A DNA stretch of 64,000 nucleotides from Calamus simplicifolius (taxonomy: Eukaryota > Streptophyta > Magnoliopsida > Arecales > Arecaceae), in assembly GCA_900491605.1 (NCBI GenBank), contig UESW01004074.1, forward strand, positions 287,751 to 351,750. Direction: 5' to 3'. The position numbers were made by a program, and so were the translations under genes. Shown here piece after piece: positions 1 to 10,500 of this stretch. How positions within the stretch are numbered: position 1 is the stretch's first letter; each line of letters begins with the position of its first letter. The notes below the pieces were generated by a model. That model did no database searches. It had not been told where the DNA came from and saw nothing but the letters and a program-made list of their open reading frames with translations.

Positions 1-225
1 ATGAAGTCTACGAACAGCATGAGATATACCAGTCCAGACAGCATAAAGCTCTGCCATGGGGACAGAAGTATCTAGGAAACCAAAACCGTCCGCTGATAGT
101 ATAGCTTCCTCAGTTCCATGAATAATGAAGGCTGATCCAGCAAGTCTTTTCCGTACACTCCTATCAAAGTTGATTTTGATAAACTCTGAAGGAGGGCTTC
201 CAAGAGATGTAACCGTACGACGGTT
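1..225 (-). mobile_element. LINE 3' fragment (RNase H region)
   Basis: The sequence matches, with substitutions, the RNase H part of the LINE at about 23220-23460 in the same minus orientation. Both share the stretch reading 'gctgatccagca' or 'gcagatccagca', followed by 'acactccnatcaaagtt' and the 'ggagggc' block. On the minus strand this is the KINFDGSV-type start of a plant LINE RNase H domain. The similarity fades near 225, so the element is 5'-truncated or diverged there. Its 3' end lies outside the window. Confidence 0.6.
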
Positions 226-2524
226 CGGGTTAGCATTAGAATTACCAAGGGTGAGGTAATGAAATCACTGTAGAGTTGGATTATGCTTGCTCTAGCTCTC
301 TTCTGTTGGAGATTAAAGCAATCATGAGCTTTAGTTGTTGAAAAAAAAAATTTTTTTTTTTGTGTTGCCTATATTTTTCTTGGACTTCTCTCCTTATATC
401 CCAAGGAATAGACTCTATCCCTAGCCTGACCTACTTCCTCGTCCTTACTACATGTTCCATCGACATTGTCATGACCCTTACAGCCTAACATCCCCTCTTC
501 TCTACGCTTGTTTTCATCCTCTTTTTTTTGTCCAATCCTACAACCCAGGCTCTAGGTTGCCCACCATTGTCATGGCCCTTACAACTACTAGCATCTCCTC
601 TTCCCTATACTTGTCTTCATTTTCTTCTTCAATCCTACAACCCGAGCTAGATTGTCCACCTTTGCCTATGTCAAGTCTTCACATTCCCGTTGGAAAAAGT
701 TTGATTAAAAAGTAATAAAAAAAGGGGAAACGCCCACGTTTACCAAACTTTACGTGAAAGTTGAAGGGATAACGTTTTCAGAAATGACCTAAACAATTTA
801 CTTTGTAAGTCGTTTCTAATATTATTTGGTACTAACAGCAGGCCAGAATAACCTAAACAATTTACTTTGTAAGTTGTTTCTGATATTATTTGGGACTAAC
901 GGTTATCAGGCCTTTAAAATCATTATGGATCAAGCCGTTGGAGCTTTTATAGGCTAAATCTATAAATAAACTTAAGAATTTAGATTGAGATAGAAATCAA
1001 TTAGAATTTATCTTTTATTATATTATTTTTATTATTACGATCTTTTTTTTGACATATAAAGGTTTCATTGGATTGCACCTCCATACAATCGTGCTCATGG
1101 TAGAAGGATTGGATCGAGCCGTGAGCCGGATCGTTGTACTTTAGAAATAGATCGCCAACATCCTGCACAAAGAGGCAAAAATTTGATCCTTCGGATAGTG
1201 TCTAACACGTCTTGATCCTGACTTGATTCATATCTTCTTTTATTTTTTACTTTATTTATGTATTTAAATTTTTATATTATATTTCTAGCAATTTCTAAAA
1301 AAAAAATTTTTTTGCAAAGAACAAAAATATTTTCTAACATTCCCAACTTATCCTTCGCTACCATTTAACATCTTTCTCAACATCAAGCTCCAAGTTTGAA
1401 ACCAAGCTTATAAACTATTGCTTGCTTATGCTATCTATTTTTATTGGCTCAACAAGTTCTAGGAGCCCCATGATGGTGTTAAGGGGCAAGTTTCATCTCC
1501 AACCAAAGTCCTCTATTGTTATGGAGGCTTTTGAGCTTGGAGGAGGAACCAAGGTTAGGCTCTAACATGGTAGGAGTCTAGAAGTAGAGTTTGATTGAAT
1601 TTAGGTTAGGCTTAACTCATCTTGAGCTAAGGCCAAGATTTTGGAGGGAAAAAAGTCAATTTAAGTTTGGCTCCAACTCTATATATATATTAAAAAAAAA
1701 AGTTACATTGCGCTTGGCTTGGTCCAACCTAGTTTGGTCCATGGTCTTAAAGGCATATAATAAATTTTGTATACAAATACTTACTTGACTGCGCTTTTGC
1801 CTTCTTGACTCATTCTATCAACTTTTGTATGGTTTATATGCCTAAAGGGCCAAAAGCTTGTCCACTGCGTGGGTTTGATGAGACGTGCTCGGTAGATGGT
1901 CGTCAACATATCATAATTAAGAGATGCCCTCATCTTTGACAAAGAGGTTTAGATATATTAGAAATTATCTTTTTTTTTAAAACAAGTTTTATAAAATATT
2001 TTAGATAGGAAATAAAATATTCTATGATTTTATGACTAATATATGACAACTTATTGGCCATGCTTGTCAAAATACCAAGTCAATTTGCATAATTAAACTA
2101 GGCAGAAGCCAAATTATTTGTCATTACTGGCTCCTACAATTAGTTGCATTAAGTGTACGAGCTAAAAGGTCAAATGCTAACCTCCAAAGACTTTATTAAT
2201 GGTACTCAAAATTCATTGCTAATTGTTGTTATATAAGCTGTCCCATTGATACTCAATGGGTACATGTACAACCATACTAAATAAACAAAAAGAAGCTCTT
2301 AAGGAAAAAAAAAAAACAAGAAATATTACTCTTTTTTTTCTTTCAATTGGTACAAATTAAATATATTTGCATACGGTTTGTGCTTATATGTTATGTATGT
2401 GAAGTTCCTAAAGTTGGGTGTAAACTAATCGGTAAAGTTGGTAAGAATTATTAAAAGATGCTTGTGTTGTGTTGAGCTCTTTTTGGAAAAAATGAAAAAT
2501 AAAATTGTTCCTCAATATATACAC
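226..2524. other. AT-rich intergenic DNA
   Basis: No coding region is supported. The short open frames here are low in complexity and match no family I recognise. The stretch holds poly-A/T tracts (about 340-361, 1298-1312) and the tandem duplication listed separately at 788-901. Confidence 0.5.
788..901. repeat. Two-copy tandem repeat, about 64 bp period
   Basis: The block starting 'acctaaacaatttactttgtaa' occurs at about 788 and again at about 852. Both copies continue through 'tttct(a/g)atattatttgg(t/g)actaac' with a few substitutions. The function is unknown. Confidence 0.7.
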
Positions 2525-2843
2525 AAATGTATATGTTTTTTTTTTTGATAAAAAAAAAAAAAGGGAAAGAAGGGCTTTGTCGTCCGTAGCTAGGTCCCAT
2601 GCGGTCCCATTCCCGTCGGAAAATGTTTCGAGCACGGTGCGAGATTTGCACAGCCGTTCCTGCATGAAGGCAAGTTGATCAACCTGACCCCATCCAGGTG
2701 CCAGCAGTCAGAACAGAAAATCCAAAGATTTGCCTTGGAATTATTCGAGTCAGCACGGGCCTCATTCCTCGAACCCGCAACGCCTTTGATGGCGTGGAGG
2801 AGCTCCGACCACTGGACCACCACCTGAGCGATAAATGTATGAG
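2525..2843 (-). mobile_element. tRNA-derived SINE with target-site duplication
   Basis: Read on the minus strand, the element starts near 2832. It has a Pol III A box (TGGTCCAGTGG, about 2811-2821) and a B-box-like GGTTCGAGGAA (about 2768-2778). A unique body follows ('gacgggaatgggaccgcatg'), and the element ends in an A-rich tail, seen as T tracts on the + strand from 2536. The flanks are AAATGTATATG (2525-2535) and AAATGTATGAG (2833-2843), an 11-bp target-site duplication matching at 9 positions. The insertion body is therefore about 2536-2832, close to 297 bp. The tRNA-like head is part of the SINE and not a working tRNA gene. Confidence 0.82.
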
Positions 2844-4004
2844 TTATATGAAAAGACTTGTTACATCATTCTTTGGTGCAACAAGCGCACATCGATCGCA
2901 CGGATTAACCATTCGTACGTATCAGTGCATATGCGATGCGCAATAAGGCTTATTGGCATGCGCGTGCGATGGACGATAAGACCCATTAGGTCATCGCATG
3001 CGCATCAACGTGCATGAATGATCAATTCGTATGATTGATGCTTGCTTGTTGTACCGAAGAGCGATACAGCAAGACTTTTTCTGAGTTATATAATATAATA
3101 TTTATCAAAGACCCATCATCCTTTTTGATCAGCAAAATCAATACTGATTTAAGATTATGTGTAAAGAATAAACCGACCAACCAACACAATGTTGCCTGCA
3201 AGAAGATTAATGCTTGGAACTTCTAAATTAAATTTAGGCTCCCCACCTCTCCTTACATGCTTCCTCCTCCAAGGGTCATAATAATTTTATGGCAACCAAC
3301 ATTTATACGATCTTTCCCACATGCCATGTGACCACCAAATTGGTTAATGGGTTGGTGGCTTCACCACCCTCCATGCTATATACTAGTCAAAACCCTTTTA
3401 TTTTATTTGGGTCCCCTCACCGGATCCTTTTCAGTTAAACAGCGACCCTTCCCATGAGCAATTGCTTCTCTAATCGCCATCCTCTCTCCTGTGATCCGGT
3501 GTGACGCCAATACAGACAAAAGCCTTTTGTTATCCACTGGACAAATGGCGACATGTACTTCCTCTCCCATCACTCCGCGGGTACAGACAAATCCTGCACG
3601 GGACCACCGCCACCCACGCCGCTCGATGCAATCATGGCCGTATGATCTATCACTCCTTCCTCGATTGGATGGTCCTGATTGCTTCATCTCCTCAGCAGTC
3701 CTCGTGCTCCCACCAATCAACCTTGAGCTTCGCCGTAAACGAGTAACACGCCTCCGCACTCATAAACTTGACCTTATTATCATTCTGTACGAACTTCCGT
3801 ATAAATATCTATGCAAATAAACGATTAGTTTTAAAGAAAATAAACAAATACACACACACTCTCTCTCATATATAAGTTCATATATATTCCCATGAATCAT
3901 GAATTTAAAAAAATATAGAATAATTTTAAATTTTGTACGAAATTTAAAGATATAGAATAATGATGAATTTAGTGTTTGCTATATATATACTTTTTTTTTT
4001 CTTC
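2844..4004. other. Intergenic DNA, no gene recognised
   Basis: Overlapping short ORFs on both strands at 3400-3820 look like chance frames in a GC-richer patch. They carry no motif, signal peptide or splice structure I can support. Confidence 0.4.
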
Positions 4005-4328
4005 AGTGTTTTAAAAATTAGATCGGACTAGCCAATCCAACTGAAAACCAATCATCAGTCGATCTAATTTTATTATTAAAGTTGACTTTTATATGAAAAT
4101 CAGACAAACTCATTGAATCGATCGGGTTTTTAACCGATTCAACCCAGTTTTTAGACTTTAAAAATTTTTATTTAAATTGATATTTATATTTTATTATTTT
4201 TATATTATTAAATTAAAAATTAATTATAGTATTATCTAGTACGATCAAACCAGTTTATTCGATCGAACGGATTGATCCACGATTCAAATGTTAAGCCGAT
4301 TTATTGTTCGATCCGATTATTAAAACAT
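4005..4328. mobile_element. Non-autonomous TIR element (MITE), about 324 bp
   Basis: The left end reads TGTTTTAAAAATTAGATCGG. The right end, reverse-complemented, reads TGTTTTAATAATCGGATCGA, giving imperfect terminal inverted repeats of more than 20 bp. The interior is AT-rich and non-coding, with repeated 'gatcga' and 'aaccgattcaa' motifs. No clear target-site duplication was found, so the superfamily is left open. Confidence 0.6.
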
Positions 4329-4341
4329 TACTTTTTCCTAA

Positions 4342-4375
4342 TCTCTCTCTCTCTCTCTCTTATATATATATATAG
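4342..4375. repeat. (CT)n/(TA)n microsatellite
   Basis: A compound simple repeat of about ten CT units followed by TA units. Confidence 0.9.
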
Positions 4376-4983
4376 TAACATAAATAAAGTAAAGTATTAA
4401 ATTTTATATGATCATATTTATCCAATACAACACACGTGCTTCGAAGAATAATGACTCAAAATAATAGAATTAAATAGATAGTGGTCCTTCGGTTTTTTTT
4501 TGCTTCATGGGGACAAAAAGCAATGAGAAAGGGGGCTCTTGTAACGTGATTTAGATATCCTTGCTATTTTATTGCAACATGTCTCACATGTTACTGTCTC
4601 TAACCACAGCATTATGAAAAAAATAATAGCTATCAATCCGTTGTTCCATTATTCAATTACAATTATGAGGGCGACAATAATACCACCATATCTAAACTCT
4701 CAAGACAATGGATAATGAATTGATCTAAGGGATGGCTTAGCATCAAGCCTTGGGGATAGGGCTAGCATACGGTCCAACATTGTTCATCGTTGATGATCAT
4801 GAGCTCAAACCAGCTACATCAAATGGATGATAAGTTGATAACATAGGGATTACCGGACCCCATGCATTGTGTTTCTAGAGTTGGAAACGAAGGTTAGATA
4901 ATCATAATTTATGTAGATGCATGCACATCATCAATGAAGTGCATTATTATAATACATAAAGATTAAAAAATAATAATGCAAGG

Positions 4984-5003
4984 ATATATATATATATATA
5001 TAT
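4984..5003. repeat. (TA)n microsatellite
   Basis: About ten uninterrupted TA units. Confidence 0.9.
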
Positions 5004-5098
5004 TTGTTTATTAAAACAAGGGGCAATGTTCTGTGGACCAGGCTGGAATGGACTGGACTCGAGCCCCGGGCTTTGAAGAGCTCGGGGAGGGGGGAAGT

Positions 5099-5124
5099 TC
5101 TCTCTCTCTCTCTCTCTCTCTCTC
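5099..5124. repeat. (CT)n microsatellite
   Basis: About twelve CT units. The Leu-Ser and Arg-Glu repeats in overlapping open frames come from this tract and are not a gene. Confidence 0.9.
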
Positions 5125-5799
5125 GGCCCTCAGCGATCACGAGGGGACGCAGGGCCAGGAATTGTTATTAAATGCCAGGAAAAGAAATCGTTTTTCCCGA
5201 TTTCTTTGTTGTTTGTTTTATAAAACTCTTATTAAAACCTTTTTTTTTTCTTTCTTTTTTTTTTTTTTTGTTTTTTTGTTTCTAGGGGGGAACTAACTTT
5301 TGATCGTACGGCTCTGAAGAGGGCTTAGCTGGAATTAGCGGAGGACAGCTGGCTCGTACGGCGGCGGATACGCAGCTCCCGTCGCCGTTCGTCTGTCCAG
5401 AACTGTAGCCGCGCTGTCCCCCCTCCCCCACTGCCTTTTTTTTTTTTTCTCCATTTTCTCCTCCATTCCAGTGCCAGCGAACCCCACCCCTGGGCCCGGC
5501 AGCGCCCTTCTTTCCTTTTTTTGCCCGCGATCCTCTTCGCAATTCCCCTCTCGCTCCCCCCTCCCCACTGCCCTCTCCATCATCATTCACTCGCTGACCA
5601 ACCAAACTGGATGTAACTTGGATTTGGATGCTTGATTCAATGTCGAATGAGATTTAAAAACAATATAATAGAAAAAAGCATCCCCAAGTGATGATCTTTT
5701 TTTTTTAATCATTATTTATTATTATATTGCAAAAATAGCAGCCATTGGTTAGTGGTTGTCATATGATATATGGTATAATAGGCTATTTTAAGATTAAGA
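5125..5799. other. Intergenic, GC-richer patch, no gene supported
   Basis: Positions 5290-5605 are GC-rich, with long T and C runs, and open in two minus frames. The predicted peptides are Gly/Glu/Lys low-complexity without a domain, so no gene is called. Confidence 0.4.
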
Positions 5800-6436
5800 T
5801 AGTGTTTGATAAAAAAAATATTATCTATGAATAAATGTATGAGATAAAATTTATCCTTTTTTTTGACTATCCCATTGATCATATTAAATGTAAAAAGATA
5901 AATTTATAAAATAATTTTTTTAATTCTTATTTGAAGGGATAACCAGCTATTTCTGTATTTTTTAGATATTGTTTGAAATAAGGAATAAGAGGAGATATCC
6001 AGAAGATGTCTTCTCTTATTCCCAAAAGCCATAACTATAAAGGATAGCTGGGAATAAAGTTAATCAGAGGAATAATTCATAGTTAACCATGGGTTATTCT
6101 CTCAATTTATTCTTTAAAAAATATAAAAATAACTGATAATCTCTCTAAATAAGAGTAAAAAAAAGTTATCATATGAATTTACCTTTTTGCATTTGATATG
6201 ATCAATGGGATAGTTAAGAAATATTTATAGGAATAGACAGGGGATAAAATCTATTCCGTATATTCAAATAATATTTTTTTTATTAAACATTAGGAAATAA
6301 ATTGAGATGATAACTCATGATTAACTATGATTAATCATAAATTATTTTTTTAATTAACTTTATTCATAGTTATTCTTTGTAATTATAATTTTTAAAATTA
6401 AAAAATATTTTTTTTTATTTTCTATTTCAAACACTA
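5800..6436. mobile_element. Foldback MITE with long inverted arms
   Basis: The ends form an inverted repeat (TAGTGTTTGA at 5800 and TCAAACACTA at 6427-6436). The arms extend far inward: 'gactatcccattgatcatat' near 5865 is the near-exact inverse of 'atatgatcaatgggatagtt' near 6198. The whole unit, about 637 bp, can fold on itself. It is AT-rich and non-coding. No unambiguous target-site duplication is visible. Confidence 0.7.
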
Positions 6437-6834
6437 CGCAAGTCTTTCACCTTTGGTCTTATGATATAATTATTAAAACCAAAAGTAACAAGATATATAC
6501 CGCGGGCCTCGCTATCAGTGTTGTAAACCATTTGGAGGAATTGTATTAAGCTAGTAATAACCAAATGACAATCAATTAATAACAAGTCTTTACAATGCAA
6601 AAATGAATAATATATGGTTAAAAAAAAAAAAGGAAAAAGTAACGATGTATATAAGGTTAAATCTGAAATTAAAAAAAAAAAAACTAACTGATTTTTCACT
6701 ATATTTAGGACTGAACAAGGTGTGCCATTCAAAAATATAAATTTTATAAGCATTGAATATAACAAATTTAGGGGTCACCTTTCATGGAAAGGAATTCTGT
6801 GAAAGCTTTTTCAAATGGAGCTTAGTGATCAAAT

Positions 6835-6837
<3 letters not shown>

Positions 6838-6889
<52 letters not shown>
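6838..6889. repeat. (AT)n microsatellite, about 25 units
   Basis: A pure dinucleotide run of roughly 50 bp, about 670 bp upstream of the hexokinase start codon. Confidence 0.95.
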
Positions 6890-6892
<3 letters not shown>

Positions 6893-7557
6893 CCAACCAT
6901 TTGGTAATTGGATCTCTTTTTAAATGTTGATGCAATGCCAGATCCAGTCAAAGCGCTGACTACCATGTCAGTGAAACAATTAATTCCATGGCATAACGGT
7001 AAATAATCTCCATCCTCATGGGCAAGAAACCTCACCACTGATGCCAAAACATCCGCCGCTAAAAAGCGCGGCCGTCGCTTTCGGGCCAACCGACACGAGT
7101 CAAACGCCGGGTCTCCATCCGCCATTAATTATTGAATCTAGGGGCAAATCCGTCATTCAGGTTTTTTCAAAAAGAGTACTCCGGGCACGCACGCACTTCG
7201 CTGTCCAACGCCATTTAGAAAACCCATTTAAAAATTTTAAAAATAATTAATCTAAAATAATTAAAAAAAAAAAACGTCCCTCACTTTCTTTTTATGTTCT
7301 CCTCTTGTACTCTCGCCCTTCTTTCTCTCCCGTCTCTTCTCTTCACCTTGCTCTGTTCCATTCTCCTCGGCACTTTGTCGAATATCTCGCCGTCGCCGAC
7401 GAGCATCGCGAGTCTTCTCCGGCGGCGGAGCTTTCGTGATTCTCCGGATTCCTTCTGGCGGTAGCGGTAGCGGGAGGAGGAGCTGGGGCGGTGTTCGGTT
7501 GATGAAGTAATCGGGTGGAGGGAGGAGAGGGTGGTGGTGGTGGGGGGGGGGGGAGGG
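6890..7557 (+). promoter_or_regulatory. Hexokinase 5' flank and 5'UTR
   Basis: An AT-rich block at 7220-7275 is followed by a pyrimidine-rich stretch (7276-7400) and a GC-rich leader running to the ATG, a common layout for a plant core promoter and 5'UTR. No textbook TATA box can be fixed, and the transcription start is not visible. Long minus-strand open frames here (7261-7805) are a by-product of base composition. Confidence 0.4.
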
Positions 7558-10500
7558 ATGGGAAGGGTGGGGTTTGGAGTGACAGTGGGGTGCGCAGTGG
7601 TCACGTGCGCGATCGCGGCGGTGCTGGTGGGGCGGCGGGTGCGGAGCCGCCGGAGGTGGCGGCGGGCTGTGGAGGTGTTGCGAGAGTTCGAGGAAGGATG
7701 CGCGACGTCGATCGGGAGGTTGAGGCAGGTTGTGGATGCCATGGCGGTGGAGATGCACGCCGGACTCGCGTCCGACGGGGGAAGCAAGCTTAAGATGCTC
7801 CTCACCTTTATCGATAGACTCCCCGATGGGTAGCGCTTCCTTTTCTTGAGACTTTTATGATATTTTCTTGATCTTTTTCTTTCCTTCTTGCACGCAGAAA
7901 GATCTTGAAGTATTCCTCGCGTTCTTGCTTCTGATTTCTGTTGGGTTTTTTCTTGACGATATCTGGGTTTGAATGGGGACTTGGTTGCATATCTTCGGAG
8001 ATACTATGATCTTTGTCGCTTTATGCGTGGGGAACTGATTTGGAGTTCTTTTTTATTTCTTTTTCAGTTCCCTTAGCGCGTTGTGCTCTGGGGGATGCGA
8101 GAGAAATGATTAATCTTAGTTGGGCGTGGTTCATTTTAGTTTGGAAATCTGAAAAGGGCGTTTTAATTGATTTGTATGGCTTTGGATGTGGGGTAGAGGT
8201 GTATGGATTCCGTTATCTGTTACATTACCTTCTGGCTGCTTGTCTCTGTTAGCGTTTATGTTGTTATTGCTGAGCTTTGAAGCAATCAGCAATGTATGGT
8301 TTGCGTTGTGTGTCAGTGTCTTGAGAAAAGACAAAGTTTAAGAGCAATGCTATGTCACGCCACTCTGTTCACCCTCCATCATTGCTGTGATTCATGGGGT
8401 TTGGGCGAATTAACAGGCTCCATGTCAGTGCCATGTCTGACGGTAAATATAATGGAGGGCGAATAGCATTTTTCAAAGTTTAAGTTTAGAGAATCTGTGA
8501 ACATTATTGTTTAAAATATTTTGGGTGGCTTGCTATTGCTTTGCTCTGTATCTGTTGCCACTTCCAAAATTTGTTTACTTGTTCCAGTTGTCCTAAATGT
8601 ACCCTTGATTTCAAAGAACAGTTGTAGCTTAATGCTAAACTATTTGATTTGTCAAGGTTTTGGCATGAAGTGATTTAGGTTGGATTAATTTGATTACACT
8701 TTAGTAAACCTATTTGTTTCTTGCTGATTTGCCATTCTGCATCTGCAATATGGTCAACCGAAGGGTCTTTGAGTCTTTCCCTATAAAGCCCAATAACTAT
8801 AAAAATATGCTCAACAGGTAAAATAACAGAAATGGATATGGTGTTGAAATGCAACTTATTGGTTAACTGCATCTATTTTTGGTGATTTTTTTTGCCGTGG
8901 CTCATGATCTTTAATCGAGCTGTTTGTAAACCTCATATTGGTTGACTCGGAGATTTTGACTTGGTGGCATTGGATTGTAGTTGACAAAGATTTCAGTTGG
9001 ACATGGATAGTTAGAAATTGAATGGTGAAAATTGCATTCATGGTGGTGCGAATAGAGATGGAAACAAAGGGGAAGAAAGGGAGCACTTTTCATAAGATAG
9101 AATATCTTGCATTTTTTTTTTTAATTATAACCTTCATACATAGGTATATATATACATTATTATTCAAAAGGGTGGATATCTCTTTCAATAAATCAAATTT
9201 GTCTGAGCATCCTCATGTAAGTTCTTCTTATCTTCCTTAATTGAGACCAATTAGATGAAGTTTCCTAACTCACCAACTAGCCATATTAGGTTTTATTCAA
9301 GGCCATTGCTTGTCCAAAGTTTTGCTGGAAAAGGATTGGTACTGGTTCTTGCCATTAGGTTAACAGCAGCTGGTCATATTCTTTGCACTGTAATGAACTT
9401 TATTTGGTTGCAGAAGGCCTGGATGGTGATGATTTTTGTTATAATAACATAATCTAGTATGCTGGAGATCATGCTCAACATGTGGAGCATTTTTTAAAAA
9501 AAGTTAATTATATCTTATACTGATATTTGTGCTACATCAATTAGTTTTGCTACAATGTGAAAAGCACACATGCTGACATGTTCCTGTATTTTTTAGGCTA
9601 AATCTGAGGTTTCCTATCCAGCATTAGTATGATGTTTGGGTTTCCATATGACTGTTATGTACCATTGTAGGTATTAAAGGCACAGCTGACGTTACATTCA
9701 GAGGAAAAGAAATCAGTATGCTGGTTCAATGTTGTCTTCTTCATTATGTTATATTCCACCATGCTGAGATGGCTAGGAAGAAGGCCAATCCTTGTTTGTT
9801 AGGGTACTCTATATGCTTAATGCATTGAAAGTGTTATATTGACTACAATTTAATAAAAACTTAAGTAAAAGTTTGGAATTTACAAGGCATTATTTGTATT
9901 AGGTTAGCACGATTACTATTTCTTCTTGTATTGTTCTTTTTTCTCCCCCAATGTGGATAATTTTTACATTCAATAAAAGTGGAGACCGGACCATGGATAC
10001 TCTTATAAGAACTTGGCTTTCTGACTTTTCTTTGAAAAATAAAAAAGAAGTAAAAAACTGTTGGTTTTTTGTACTGTGGTCTTCCTGTTTCATCTCTTTT
10101 AAAGGCTGACGACTTCAAATCCAAATCCCCATGGATGTCTCCATAGATGTCTCAACAGTTATGCAACTTTTTGCATGTCGTGGTATTCCTTATAAAGAAA
10201 AGCGAGCAAACTGTGGGAGGGAAGGTAGGGGGGAGTTGATTGTTTGGGGTGATGGGATGGATCACTTGTCAGCGATCTAATTTTGAGATGCAATGATGTC
10301 GAATATGTGTCCTTTTAATTCCTTATTTAGCCATAGAGTTTTTGTGGGAGGGGAGGGACCGGGGGAGTTGATTGTTTTGGATCACTGAATGGACTTCTAG
10401 TTGTTCTTAACAGTAATTTTTTTTAAAAAAAAACACAGGAATGAGAAGGGCACTTACTATGCTCTTGATTTTGGAGGAACTGATTTTAGAGTGTTGCGGG

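Noticed and set aside
2745..2823. tRNA gene on the minus strand
   Set aside because: A and B boxes are present, but no full cloverleaf can be drawn. An A-rich tail and target-site duplication show it is a SINE head.
3400..3820. Gene on either strand (118 aa -, 109 aa +)
   Set aside because: The frames overlap each other and carry no domain, and no splice partners were found.
5282..5605. Gly/Glu-rich minus-strand gene
   Set aside because: Low complexity arising from C/T-rich tracts, with no second exon or motif.
7261..7805. Minus-strand frames of 165 and 174 aa opposite hexokinase exon 1
   Set aside because: GC-rich shadow of a well-supported exon. The Pro/His/Arg-rich peptides have no motif.
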